From assembly GCF_900323885.1 (NCBI RefSeq), contig NZ_OOHJ01000018.1, positions 1,723,001 to 1,787,000 on the forward strand: a stretch of 64,000 nt of DNA. Reading direction: 5' to 3'. The notes beneath the pieces were generated by a model, which had not been told where the DNA came from, searched no databases, and saw only the letters and a list, made by a program, of their open reading frames with translations. How positions within the stretch are numbered: the stretch's first letter is position 1; the number at the start of each line of letters is the position of its first letter. Positions 16,895-25,582 of this stretch are shown one piece after another. Made by a program: the position numbers and the translations under genes. Source of the stretch: [Actinomadura] parvosata subsp. kistnae (GTDB lineage: Bacteria; Actinomycetota; Actinomycetes; Streptosporangiales; Streptosporangiaceae).

Positions 16895-19367
16895 GGGTCG
16901 CGGTGAACGAGCGGCCGTAGGCCTGGTGGGTGGTAGCCCGGATCAGGGTGCCACCCGGCACGCGGCGCACCGTCACGCCCTCGTCGGCCGTGACCGTCCG
17001 GAGGCGGGGCCCACGCACGACGACGGAGACGCGCTCGCGTTTCATCGTGGGATCCGACAGCGCCACCGTCGTACGCCCGCCCGACGACCGGACGATCACC
17101 GCGGCGGGCCCGTCCACGAGCAGGCGCTCGACCTCGCGCGGGCCGTCGGTGAACACGTTGCAGGCCACGATCCCGAGCCCCTTGTGCCGCACGGCCTGCA
17201 CGTGCCGGTCGTTGGCCAGGACGCTCACCGGGCCGCCGGCGTAGGCACGCAGGGCCCGCTCGGTGGCGTTCGGGACGAGCGCGTAGGCGAAGGCCGGCAC
17301 GTCACCCCCGATCGCCGCGGTGAACACGTTCTTGGTGATGCTGGTGTCAGGGTTACTGGTCCGCACGACCCGGCGGCTGCGGGTGACCGTCTCCAGCCCC
17401 GCCGACACCGGCTGCCTGGTCAGGAACGCGTAGCCGACGGCGGTGCCGCGGGTGCCGTTGGCGTAGCGCAACCAGCGCGGCGCGACGGCGGCGCCCGGTT
17501 GCCAGGCCCGCCCGTCCCACTGCTCCCCGGTCAGCGCCACCGCGTCGCCGGGCGCGGCGATGCGGCTGTCCACCGTGGTCACCACGTCGCGACCGCCCTG
17601 CCCCGAGACGCCCGCGGCCAGCACCACGATCTCGTCGTCGAACATGAACCACGACTTGGTCGCCCGCGCGTTCCGGTAGGCGACGAAGTCGTCCGGCAGG
17701 AGGCCGGCCTGCTTCGCCGTGTACGCCGCGTCGTCCGACTGCACCATGCCCGCGACGCCGTACGCGCCGAGCGTCGCCCCGCCGGAGAACGCGTTCCCGG
17801 CCCGCGGGAAGTACACGTAGGTGTTCTGCGACTCCGAGGAGGAGGTGAAGTTGAGCGGGTGCCCCGGGTTCTCGTACCAGAGGCGGCCGTACAGCTCGGG
17901 CACCGTCCGCCGCTCCTCCACCGGCGCGGTGACCCCGGCCAGCCGGTACGGCGAGACGGCCGTGTAGTAGTCGACCCCGAACACCTCCCGCTGGTCCTCA
18001 CCCGCGAGATACAGGTAGTACGCCCCGTCGCCCTGGAACCACGGCATCAGGTTCTCGCCGCTCATGTACTCGTACTTGCTGATCCGCTCGGAGCTGCGCG
18101 CCAGCGCGAACGCGTAGCCGGGGCGGCGGTGCACGGTGCGGTCCATGGCGTTGAACGCGACGCACCGCGCGGGCGGGTTCAGGTCCGCGGCCGGGACGGA
18201 GGCGTCAGCGCGGATGGCGGCGTAGCGGGCGATGCTCACCGGCGAGACGAACGCGGCCGTGTCCGCCGCCGGCAGGAACCTGAGGTACTTCTTCAGCGGC
18301 AGCGCGTCCTCGACGTGGTCGGCCAGGTCGGCGATGGCCTCCACGACCACGCCGATGTCGGTGTAGCCGCTGGAGGTGCGCGAGACCGCCCGCCCCTTGA
18401 CGATCTCCATCATCCAGCCCTCGAAGATGAGCGGCGCGAAACCGTCGGTGACCCACCGCTGCACCACGGCCGGCAGGTCCTGCCCGCCGCTCGTCACCCC
18501 TTCGAGCATCTTCAGCGTCTGCACGACGCGGGTCAGCAGGCTGCGGCCGTACGAGCCGGTGTAGGCGACCGAATGGTGCTGGATGAACGAGCCGTCGCGG
18601 TAGTAGCCGTCGGTGTTGCCGTGCTCCAGCCGGTACGGGTCGATCGTGGCGAACACGGTGGCCTGGTCGGCGACGGCCTTGGTGACGCGGGCGTCGTCGG
18701 CGGTGAGCGCGCCCTGGAGGATGCGGTTGGCGGTGATGTCGGCCAGGTTCGCCCCCGTGTGGAAGCGGGAGTCGAGGTCGACGTCGCCGTTCTTGCCGTT
18801 GCGCAGGTAGGCGTCCATGGAGGCGATATAGGTGGCCGTCAGGTCACCGCGTAACTCCTCGGGCAGCAGCACGAGCGTCCGGCTCACGTGCGTGGGGATG
18901 CCGATCTCCCAGTTGTGCCAGTTGCCGTAGTATCCGGCCGCCTGGTCGCCGAAGTACCGCTCGTGCAGCCAGCGCAGGCCGTCGGCGACCCGCTGCCGCG
19001 CGGCGGCGTCACCGTCGAGCGCGCTGCCGGGCGTCCGCGTGGCCAGCGCGATCTCGTACAGGTACTGGTAGGCCAGCCGGAGGTTGACGTCGTCGGTGCC
19101 CAGCGCCAGCCCGGCGAACAACTCCCCGCTGCCCGCCTGCGCCATGGCGGTCAGCCGCTGCCTGGCCGTGCTGACGATGGTGGCGAGCTTGCCCGCCACC
19201 TCGGGACGGGCGTTGACGTCGGAGGTGCCGGCGAAGATCGCGACAGTGTTGGCGAGCAGTCGCGCGTGGTCGATCGCGGCGGCCCGCGCGGGGGCGGCGG
19301 CGACGGCGGCGAGCAGGCCGGCTCCGGGGATCAGGGAGAGAGCCTGGCGGCGGGACAGGTGCGGCAC
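16887..19367 (-). CDS. Polysaccharide lyase family 8, secreted via Tat
   Basis: 826 residues. A twin-arginine-type signal (LSRRQALSLIPGAGLLAAVAAAPARAAA) directs export. The N-terminal alpha/alpha toroid carries the catalytic residues: N152 in NWHNWEIGIP, the His pair near 264-265 in SFIQHHS, and Tyr at about 269/273 in AYTGSYGRSLL. YMSGENLMPWFQGDGAYYLYL and the long beta-sandwich C-terminal domains follow as in hyaluronate/chondroitin/xanthan lyases. The length is normal. It cleaves uronic-acid-containing polysaccharide by beta-elimination outside the cell. No copy of the LacI operator is seen in its upstream region. Confidence 0.93.
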   Translation of the reverse strand: MPHLSRRQALSLIPGAGLLAAVAAAPARAAAIDHARLLANTVAIFAGTSDVNARPEVAGKLATIVSTARQRLTAMAQAGSGELFAGLALGTDDVNLRLAYQYLYEIALATRTPGSALDGDAAARQRVADGLRWLHERYFGDQAAGYYGNWHNWEIGIPTHVSRTLVLLPEELRGDLTATYIASMDAYLRNGKNGDVDLDSRFHTGANLADITANRILQGALTADDARVTKAVADQATVFATIDPYRLEHGNTDGYYRDGSFIQHHSVAYTGSYGRSLLTRVVQTLKMLEGVTSGGQDLPAVVQRWVTDGFAPLIFEGWMMEIVKGRAVSRTSSGYTDIGVVVEAIADLADHVEDALPLKKYLRFLPAADTAAFVSPVSIARYAAIRADASVPAADLNPPARCVAFNAMDRTVHRRPGYAFALARSSERISKYEYMSGENLMPWFQGDGAYYLYLAGEDQREVFGVDYYTAVSPYRLAGVTAPVEERRTVPELYGRLWYENPGHPLNFTSSSESQNTYVYFPRAGNAFSGGATLGAYGVAGMVQSDDAAYTAKQAGLLPDDFVAYRNARATKSWFMFDDEIVVLAAGVSGQGGRDVVTTVDSRIAAPGDAVALTGEQWDGRAWQPGAAVAPRWLRYANGTRGTAVGYAFLTRQPVSAGLETVTRSRRVVRTSNPDTSITKNVFTAAIGGDVPAFAYALVPNATERALRAYAGGPVSVLANDRHVQAVRHKGLGIVACNVFTDGPREVERLLVDGPAAVIVRSSGGRTTVALSDPTMKRERVSVVVRGPRLRTVTADEGVTVRRVPGGTLIRATTHQAYGRSFTATLD

Positions 19368-19439
19368 GGCGAGCTCCAGGCCGTTCGGAGGATACGCTGG
19401 AGCTCACCGTACATGATCTTCAGGAGCCTTCACAGGCCC

Positions 19440-19898
19440 TCACTTCGACAGGTAGAGGGTCTTCCACGTGCCCGCGTACAAGCAGTTGAGCGACGGCTTG
19501 GCCGCCTTGGCCTCCGAGCACACCTTCAGCTCCACCTGGTAGACGTCCCGATACTTGAAGCTGAACGGCTTCGGGGTGCCGTAGGAGCAGTCGCGGGCCC
19601 AGCGCTCCTTGTTCGGCAGGTTGCTGCCCGACCGGTACGTGATGCGGAAGACCGCCCAGCCGCAGCTCGTGCCGCGGGTCCTGTCCTCCACCTTGCCCGC
19701 GATGCGCACGACGTCGGCGGTGGGCAGGTCCGCGTGGTCCTCGCCCGTGGCGGTCAGGGTGCCGCTGGTCTTGGCCGCCTTGCCGGGCGCGTGGTACGGA
19801 CCCCACGCGCCGCTCGCCGCGCCGGCTGCCTGGGTGGTGAGGGCCAGGGTGGCGGTGGCGGCGATGGTCAGGGCGGCGAGGGTACGGGGGATCGCCAT
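19440..19898 (-). CDS. Small secreted protein of unknown function
   Basis: 152 residues from the ATG at 19898, which has AAAGGA about 8 bases upstream. Signal peptide AALTIAATATLALTTQAAGAASG. The mature part has four cysteines (TSCGW, ARDCSY, KVCSEA, LNCLYAG), suggesting two disulfides in an extracellular beta-rich fold. Not recognised. Confidence 0.7.
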   Translation of the reverse strand: MAIPRTLAALTIAATATLALTTQAAGAASGAWGPYHAPGKAAKTSGTLTATGEDHADLPTADVVRIAGKVEDRTRGTSCGWAVFRITYRSGSNLPNKERWARDCSYGTPKPFSFKYRDVYQVELKVCSEAKAAKPSLNCLYAGTWKTLYLSK

Positions 19899-20021
19899 CG
19901 GGACCGTCCTTTCGAAGGGGGATGCCCTCACTGTGCGGTCGCCCGATTTCAGCGGGCTTGCTCCTGCTTTCAACCTTCTTGCCCGTCATCGAAAGCGGTC
20001 AGGATCGCCGATCCTGCGCCA

Positions 20022-20078
20022 CGGCGGAGCCGGACCGCAGCGCGGCGGAGCCGGACCGCAGCGCGGCGGAGCCGGACG
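20022..20078. repeat. 21-bp tandem repeat, 2.7 copies
   Basis: Units start at 20022, 20043 and 20064 and are nearly identical (core GGCGGAGCCGGACCGCAGCG). They lie in the intergenic region upstream of the nitroreductase-like gene; no coding role is evident. Confidence 0.85.
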
Positions 20079-20142
20079 GCCGAGCATAGGCTGGACATGT
20101 CCGGACATAGGCCCATGCAGTGACCGACGAGAGGTGCGGCAC

Positions 20143-20679
20143 ATGGCCGACGCGACCCCCGACGCGACCCCCGACCCGGCTCCCGACCACCCTGCCCAGC
20201 CCGCCCAGCCCGCCCAGCCCGCGCAGCCCGCCCAGCCTTCCCGCCCACCCCGGCAGTTCCGCTCCAGCCGGGGCCGCCGCGTGGGCGACGCCATCATCAG
20301 CGTGTTCATCCGCGCCGGCCTGGTGCCGCACTCCTACCTGCTCACCACCCGGGGCCGCAAGAGCGGGCTCCCCCGCGTCAACCCGGTGACCGTGGTCGAG
20401 CACGCCGGCAAGCGCTGGCTGGTCGCCCCCTACGGGGTCGTCTCGTGGGTGCACAACGTCCGCGCGGACGGGCACGTGAGCCTGCGCCGCCGCTTCGAGA
20501 CCCGCGCCTACACCGTGCGGGAGGCCACCCCGCAGGAGGCCGGCCCGGTGCTCAAGCGCTACATCGCCATCGCGACCCCGACCCGCCCGTACTTCCTGGC
20601 CACCCCCGACTCCCCCGTGGAGGATTTCGTCGCCGAGGCCGGCCACCACCCGGTCTTCGAGCTCATCCCCGCGAGCTGA
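20143..20679 (+). CDS. Deazaflavin (F420)-dependent nitroreductase-family protein
   Basis: 178 residues. The first 45 are a Pro/Ala/Gln spacer with AQP tandem repeats. The rest is the split-barrel DUF385/Ddn-like fold: VFIRAGLVPHSYLLTTRGRKSGLPRVNPVTVVEHAGKRWLVAPYG, WVHNVRADGHVSLRRR, then the conserved C-terminal HPVFEL. The family uses F420H2 to reduce quinones or nitro compounds. The ATG at 20143 has GAGAGG upstream. The N-terminal spacer is unusual and is encoded by a 9-bp tandem repeat. Confidence 0.88.
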   Translation: MADATPDATPDPAPDHPAQPAQPAQPAQPAQPSRPPRQFRSSRGRRVGDAIISVFIRAGLVPHSYLLTTRGRKSGLPRVNPVTVVEHAGKRWLVAPYGVVSWVHNVRADGHVSLRRRFETRAYTVREATPQEAGPVLKRYIAIATPTRPYFLATPDSPVEDFVAEAGHHPVFELIPAS

Positions 20680-20722
20680 GCCCCTACGGCGTTCGTCCCC
20701 GCGAGCTGAGCTTCTACGGAGC
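20663..20722. repeat. 30-bp tandem duplication spanning a stop codon
   Basis: Copies at 20663-20692 and 20693-20722 share the core CCCCGCGAGCTGAGC. The first copy contains the natural TGA (20677-20679) of the nitroreductase gene; the second repeats it downstream. Confidence 0.85.
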
Positions 20723-20742
20723 CCAGCCTCGCCGGCCGGGAT

Positions 20743-21075
20743 TCACGGCTCCTGCCCCGCCACGACGGCCAGCAGCACGTCGGCGTGGCACTCCTGGTCG
20801 GGCTTGCACCAGCAGGCCAGATCCTGGCCCGCCAGCTCCTGACGGGCCCGCTCGACCAGCTCCGGATGCTCGCGCAGGTGCGCGCGGTACAGCTCGATCA
20901 CCTCGGACCGCTCGTGCACCCGCCCGCCGCACGTCCGGCAGCCCTTGCCGCCCACGCTGTGCGGGCTGTTGTACGGGCTCGCCTTCAGCCCCGGCGCCGC
21001 CCTGCCGACGTACGTCGCGCCCTCCGGCACGTGCCCGTGGTACCTGTCGCCCTCGACCTTGACCCGCTGTGCCAC
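20743..21075 (-). CDS. DUF4326 domain protein
   Basis: 110 residues. Family motifs GATYVGRAAPGLKASPYNSP, AHLREHPELVERARQELAGQDLACWC and the C-terminal CHADVLL cluster with conserved cysteines. It also has an added CRTCGG pair that could bind zinc. GTG start at 21075. Cytoplasmic; function unknown in the family. Confidence 0.85.
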   Translation of the reverse strand: MAQRVKVEGDRYHGHVPEGATYVGRAAPGLKASPYNSPHSVGGKGCRTCGGRVHERSEVIELYRAHLREHPELVERARQELAGQDLACWCKPDQECHADVLLAVVAGQEP

Positions 21076-21085
21076 CGTGGCCTCC

Positions 21086-21565
21086 TCAGACGACGGCTCC
21101 CAGCCGCCGTACCGCCTGATAGTAGGAGCGGGCCAGCCGGTCGCACGCGGTCCTGCGGATCTGCGCGTACGTGGCGCACACCTGGCTCATGTCGAACAGG
21201 AAGGCCCGGTCGACGTGCTCCTTGTTGGCCGGGAAGCGGCCCACCGCCTTGTAGTTGCGGTACCCGAAGTCGTGCCGCACGCACGGCGTGGTGAAGTCGA
21301 AGCCGAGCGGCTTGTCGGGGCTGCCCGAGCACAGGTCGGTCGACCAGTCGAAGGCGTAGGGCGCCCAGGACGACCGGTCGTCCCGTGCGTGCCGCCAGGC
21401 GGCGGCGCTGCGGGCGGTGGGCTGGGTGAGCGCAGAGAGCGCGGCGAGTTTCTGCTGGAGCGTCACGGCGGGAGCCGGGAACGCGGCGGGATTCCGCTGC
21501 GGCGTCACGGCCGGGGCCGGGAACGCGGCGACCAGGGCGAGGGCGGCGAGCGATGATACGACCAT
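21086..21565 (-). CDS. Secreted phospholipase A2, actinobacterial type
   Basis: 159 residues with an N-terminal signal (SSLAALALVAAFPAPAV). The catalytic segment PCVRHDFGYRNYK supplies the His-Asp dyad; DFTTPC and a second cysteine pair (STDLCS, TACDRL) supply the disulfides known in Streptomyces violaceoruber PLA2. It hydrolyses the sn-2 ester of phospholipids outside the cell. Between signal and catalytic domain is a 14-residue repeat (FPAPAVT...AA, two copies). Monocistronic. Confidence 0.9.
   Translation of the reverse strand: MVVSSLAALALVAAFPAPAVTPQRNPAAFPAPAVTLQQKLAALSALTQPTARSAAAWRHARDDRSSWAPYAFDWSTDLCSGSPDKPLGFDFTTPCVRHDFGYRNYKAVGRFPANKEHVDRAFLFDMSQVCATYAQIRRTACDRLARSYYQAVRRLGAVV
21441..21530. 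repeat. 42-bp tandem repeat in the phospholipase gene
   Basis: Units at 21441-21482 and 21483-21524, with the start of a third at 21525. They encode the two 14-residue repeats after the signal peptide. Confidence 0.85.
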
Positions 21566-21661
21566 GAGAGCCTGCTCCGTGAGACCAGGAAGCTGTCATG
21601 GGTAGCTTCGCGTGACCGCCCCGTCGTCCAGGCGGGATGCCGGGCAACGCCGGTTCAAGGT

Positions 21662-22084
21662 TTAGTAGATGCGGTACTTCTTGCCGCAGTTGTCGAACTT
21701 CCCGGCCCAGCAGGTGAAGGTGTAGACCTTCTTGATCCCCTTGCCGCTCCAGGCGCCGACGACCTCGCCATCCCACGACTTGTTGAACTTGTGCCACGAG
21801 CCGTTCTGGTAGTACTCGAACCACACCCAGCCCTTCTTGCCGCCGGGACGGTCCACGCCGTACCACTTCGTGAACACCTTGCCGTGCGAGGCCCACGTCT
21901 TGCCGTAGGTGTAGGCCTTGCGGTCGCTGGAGAAGAACTTGCCCCACTTGACGACCGTGACCGTGCTCGCGGCGGTGGTCGTGGTGGCGGTGGGCGTGGC
22001 GGCGTGGGCGACGGCCGGGCTGAGCGCCAGGGCGGTGACGGCCATCGAGCCGGCCAGGGCGGCGGTCGCGAGGGTCTTACGCAT
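21662..22084 (-). CDS. Small secreted Trp/Lys/Tyr-rich protein
   Basis: 140 residues from the ATG at 22084 (GGAG upstream). Signal peptide ALAGSMAVTALALSPAVAHAATP, then a Thr-rich linker and a basic aromatic domain with repeated W/Y/F-K patterns (VKWGKFFSSD, KTWASHGKVFTKWYG, GWVWFEYYQNGSWHKF) and two cysteines (FTCWAG, DNCGKK). It looks like a small secreted beta-sheet protein; no family recognised. Confidence 0.7.
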   Translation of the reverse strand: MRKTLATAALAGSMAVTALALSPAVAHAATPTATTTTAASTVTVVKWGKFFSSDRKAYTYGKTWASHGKVFTKWYGVDRPGGKKGWVWFEYYQNGSWHKFNKSWDGEVVGAWSGKGIKKVYTFTCWAGKFDNCGKKYRIY

Positions 22085-22251
22085 GATCGGGCTCCGTTTC
22101 CTTCGTGTCGGTGCTGCCGGGCTTGTCCCGACAGCAGGGACACTACGGAGACCGCGAGCGATCATCTGTGCAGGAATCCACACATCTGCCGTGATCAGTG
22201 CCACACGCGATCACGTCATCCGGCGGGCCCTCTCGTTCGTACGCGCGCCGG

Positions 22252-23520
22252 TCACCGGGGCGTCAGTCGCATCCGGATGTCGTCCTCGGCCCACAGCACG
22301 AACCGCTCCACCGGCACCACCGGATGGCCCTCGACCGGCTCGAAGCGGAACCGCTTCAGCAGCACCGCCAGCACCAGCTCGGCCTCCACCATGGCCAGGC
22401 TCGCCCCCTCGCAGCTGCGCGGCCCCAGCCCGAACGGAACATAGGCGAACCGGGGGCGGCCTGCCGACGCCTCAGGGGTGAAGCGTTCGGGGATGAAGGC
22501 GTGCGGGTCCGGCCAGTGCTCCGGGTTCAGGTGGACGGCCCAGAACGGGTAGAAGATGGTGGTGCCGGCCGGGATGGGGTGGCCGCCGAGGGTGAGGTCC
22601 TCGGTGGTCTCGCGGGCGCCGTACGGGCCAGGCGGGTAGAGACGCATCGACTCCTTGAGCGCCATCTCCAGGTAGGGCAGGCGTTTGAGGTCGGCGTACG
22701 ACGGGGCGGGTCGCTCGCCGAGCACGTCGTCCAGCTCGGCGGCCACCCGGGCGGCGGCGTCGGGGTGGCGGGCCAGGAGGTGGAGGGTCCAGGAGACGGC
22801 CACGCCGGTGGTGTGGTGCGCGGCCAGCATGATCATGAGGACGGTGTCGCGGATGCGGGCCGCGCTCATGTCGGCCTTGACCAGGGCGGCCACCAGGTCG
22901 CTGCCGCCGGCCGCGAGGACGCCGTCCACGACCGCGCGCAGGTGGGCCAGCGCCTGCTCGGCCCGTGCCAGGTCGTCGTCGCTCTCGTGGCCGCGGCCCA
23001 GGTAGACGGTCAGCACGGTCTCGAACGCGCTGACCACCCCGGCGGGGTCGTCGATGTCGCCGCCGAGGGCGTACTGGCAGATCATGCGCAGCGACAGCGC
23101 GCTCAGGTCCTGCTGGAGCGCCACCTCACCCGCGGCGGCCCAGCGGTCGGCAAGGTCCGTGGCCAGGGCGGTGAACGCGGGGAAGTGAGCCTCGTGGGAG
23201 CGGCGGCCGGCGAGAACCGACAGCAGCGCCCGGCGGAACGGGCCGTGCTCGTCGGCGGGCAGGGTCTGCAGGTTGCCCGCCTCGCACAGCGGCTCCAGGA
23301 ACGCGAAAAGCCGGTCCGAGCGGCTGTTGACGGCGGCCGTGGCCTCCAAAAGCACGGGATCGGCCACCGAGACGGCCGACGGAGCGCCGGGAAGCTGGAA
23401 ACGCACCAGCGGGCCGTACCGTTCGTGCAGGTCGAGCTGGTAGGCGTGCAGGCCGCCCGCCGCCGTGATGGCGCTCAGCCCGCTGTCTGACTGGGTGGGA
23501 GGTCCGGGGATATCGCGCAC
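22252..23520 (-). CDS. Cytochrome P450
   Basis: 422 residues. Heme-binding FGLGPRSCEG with the thiolate ligand C370, the ExxR motif (ESMR) of the K helix, and the PERF segment. The I-helix oxygen-activation motif reads AAHHTTG, with His where most bacterial P450s have an acidic residue; CYP51-type enzymes also have His there. The GTG at 23520 was chosen because GGGAG lies upstream and longer readings overlap the divergent gene. No ferredoxin or reductase gene is adjacent. Substrate unknown. Confidence 0.9.
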   Translation of the reverse strand: MRDIPGPPTQSDSGLSAITAAGGLHAYQLDLHERYGPLVRFQLPGAPSAVSVADPVLLEATAAVNSRSDRLFAFLEPLCEAGNLQTLPADEHGPFRRALLSVLAGRRSHEAHFPAFTALATDLADRWAAAGEVALQQDLSALSLRMICQYALGGDIDDPAGVVSAFETVLTVYLGRGHESDDDLARAEQALAHLRAVVDGVLAAGGSDLVAALVKADMSAARIRDTVLMIMLAAHHTTGVAVSWTLHLLARHPDAAARVAAELDDVLGERPAPSYADLKRLPYLEMALKESMRLYPPGPYGARETTEDLTLGGHPIPAGTTIFYPFWAVHLNPEHWPDPHAFIPERFTPEASAGRPRFAYVPFGLGPRSCEGASLAMVEAELVLAVLLKRFRFEPVEGHPVVPVERFVLWAEDDIRMRLTPR

Positions 23521-23585
23521 GCCGCCACGGTCTCCCGATCTCGTTCGCTTGGCAACCCTCAGGACGATTCTGTCAAGATCACCAC

Positions 23586-24446
23586 ATGGTGCGATTAGGC
23601 GTGACGCTCGTGGCGGTGCTGCTGTTCCTCGGTGCGGCGCCGATGGCACTGCACAGGGCGTTCGAGGACGAGGCCGCCCTGGCCGTCTGGACCTGGCGGA
23701 CCAGCGGCGCGGCCGAGCGGTGGCGCGACGGGTTCGTGCCGCTGGGAGAGCTGAGCGTGATCCCGCCGAAGGTGCTGGACAAGATCCGGCACGACGAGGA
23801 GTTCGGCTGGAAGGTGGCCGGCCCGCTGCCCGCGACCCCGGCGGAGGGGCAGGTGCGCTGGGACGACGGGACCACGAGGCGGGTGCCGCTGATCAGCGCC
23901 CGGCAGGCCCTGCTGGAGCAGTCGCCGTGGGGCGGCACGGACGCCGATTTCCCGGAGGACGAGAGCTACCACATGACCAGGGCCACGTTCACCACGATGC
24001 GGTTGAAGACGCTGCGCGGCATGGCAACCGTGCCCGCCTGGCGGCTGCGCTTCGCGGACCTGCCCGGCACGATCGACCAGGTGGCGATCGACTGGGACGC
24101 GCTCGGCCGGCTGGAGGACCTGATCGGAGATCGCATCGGCGGCGAGGAGGTCCACGACTACCAGCCGCTCGACGCGCGCACGCTGCTGGTGCGCTACAGC
24201 TACGGCGTCTGCGGTCGCGAGCCGCTCGACGTCCGGGTGCGGGTCGCCGAGCACGCCGACGTGGTGGTGCTGGGCATCGACGTCCCCGACCAGGGCTCCG
24301 GCATGTGCGCCGGCGTGGGGATGTCCGGCGAGGGCGTCGTCAGGCTCGACCGGCCGCTGGGCGACCGGGTGGTGCTGAACGCGGTGAGCAGGCTGCCCGT
24401 CCTGTGCGACCGGATCCCTGACGCATGCCATGACACGCACGAGTAG
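23586..24446 (+). CDS. Hypothetical exported or membrane-anchored protein
   Basis: 286 residues. One N-terminal hydrophobic helix (VTLVAVLLFLGAAPMALHRAF) precedes a mainly hydrophilic extracytoplasmic domain. Three cysteines (YGVCGREP, GMCAGVG, VLCDRIPDAC) may pair. Not recognised. Its start lies 65 bp from the divergent P450 start. Confidence 0.65.
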   Translation: MVRLGVTLVAVLLFLGAAPMALHRAFEDEAALAVWTWRTSGAAERWRDGFVPLGELSVIPPKVLDKIRHDEEFGWKVAGPLPATPAEGQVRWDDGTTRRVPLISARQALLEQSPWGGTDADFPEDESYHMTRATFTTMRLKTLRGMATVPAWRLRFADLPGTIDQVAIDWDALGRLEDLIGDRIGGEEVHDYQPLDARTLLVRYSYGVCGREPLDVRVRVAEHADVVVLGIDVPDQGSGMCAGVGMSGEGVVRLDRPLGDRVVLNAVSRLPVLCDRIPDACHDTHE

Positions 24447-24518
24447 GTAGACGCTCGCGTATGGAAGCGAGCGCATCACCGCTGGACCGTCTCACTCGGT
24501 GGGCGTCACGATAAGACC

Positions 24519-24956
24519 ATGCTTGCACTCGCGCTCATCACCCTCCTGCTGCACGGCGCCCTCACGGGCCTGTTCTACACCTTCTCCATGTCCGTCATGC
24601 CGGGCCTGAACGCCATCGACCCCGCCCAGGCCGAGGCCGCGATGCGCAGCATCAACCGCAAGATCCTCAACCCGTGGCTCTACCTCGCCTTCCTCGGCTC
24701 GCCGCTGGCGGCGCTGGTGACGGGCATCCTCGCGAACGGCCCGGCCGCCCTGTGGTTCTTCGCCGCCGCCGCGGTGAGCTTCGTGGGCTCGTTCCTCGTC
24801 ACCGTGGCGATCAACGTGCCGATGAACAACGCGCTGGACGCCGGGACCATGTCGTTCACGGACTACTCGCCGCGATGGACGGCCTTCAACACGCTGCGCG
24901 CCGTGGCGTCGGCGGCCGGCCTCGTCCTGGTGGGGGTCGGGCTCGTCCAGCTGTAG
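24519..24956 (+). CDS. DUF1772 / anthrone oxygenase family membrane protein
   Basis: 145 residues with four membrane helices. The family signatures are GLFYTFSMSVMPGL near the N terminus and INVPMNNAL in helix 3-4, followed by a WTAFNTLRAVASAAGLVL helix. Some relatives act as cofactor-free anthrone oxygenases, but most members are uncharacterised. Confidence 0.85.
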   Translation: MLALALITLLLHGALTGLFYTFSMSVMPGLNAIDPAQAEAAMRSINRKILNPWLYLAFLGSPLAALVTGILANGPAALWFFAAAAVSFVGSFLVTVAINVPMNNALDAGTMSFTDYSPRWTAFNTLRAVASAAGLVLVGVGLVQL

Positions 24957-25012
24957 GGATCGGAGCCGGCCGGGTTGACGGCGGGCGCCGGGAGCGCGCA
25001 GGCTCGGCGTCC

Positions 25013-25501
25013 GTGATCGAGATTCGCCGTGCCGGGCCCGGCGACGCGCCCGCCCTGCTCGACCTGCAGCTGCGGCTGGACGAGGAGAGCAGTTTCATGT
25101 TGCTGGAGCCGGGTGAGCGTGATCCGGTGCCGAAGCGGCTGCCGCCTGATGGGGCGTCGTTCGTGGTGGTGGCCATGGCGGAGGGCGGGGTGGCGGCCGG
25201 GTATGTGGAGGTGGAGGTGCTTCCGTACAGGCGCGCCCGGCGTACGGGATATGTCGTGATGGGGGTGCGGGCGGCGCACGCGGGGCAGGGGCTGGGGCGG
25301 CGGTTGCTGGAGCAGGCGGTGCGGGAGGCGCGGGCGGCCGGGATGGCGCGGCTGGAGCTGACCGTGATGAGTCACAACCTGCGGGCGCTCGGGCTGTACC
25401 TGGCGTGCGGCTTTCAGGTGGAGGGGTTGCGGCGCTCCGCGCTGGACGTGGACGGGCGGCGGGTGGACGAGTACTACATGGGGCTGCTGCTGGCGGCCTG
25501 A
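25013..25501 (+). CDS. GNAT family N-acetyltransferase
   Basis: 162 residues. Acetyl-CoA-binding motif A is visible as VMGVRAAHAGQGLGRRLLEQAVREARAAG (Q/R-x-x-G-x-G/A core), then LELTVMSHNLRALGLYLACGFQVEG, the usual C-terminal N-x-x-A-x-x-x-Y-x-x-x-G-F pattern. The GTG start at 25013 follows a TTGACG-like -35. Substrate unknown. Confidence 0.9.
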   Translation: MIEIRRAGPGDAPALLDLQLRLDEESSFMLLEPGERDPVPKRLPPDGASFVVVAMAEGGVAAGYVEVEVLPYRRARRTGYVVMGVRAAHAGQGLGRRLLEQAVREARAAGMARLELTVMSHNLRALGLYLACGFQVEGLRRSALDVDGRRVDEYYMGLLLAA

Positions 25502-25582
25502 CACGGAGGCGCGAGTGCCGCATGAGGCGGCTGGCGACGGTCTGAAAGGATCGGAGCACGTTCTGAAGTGAAAGGCATCGAG

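Noticed and set aside
22085..22251. Short GATCA and TGTG/CACA repeats upstream of the small secreted protein.
   Set aside because: Arms are too short and unevenly spaced to support an operator.
22252..23520. P450 inactivated by His in the I-helix motif.
   Set aside because: Cys ligand, ExxR and PERF segments are intact and His at this place is known in CYP51-type enzymes.
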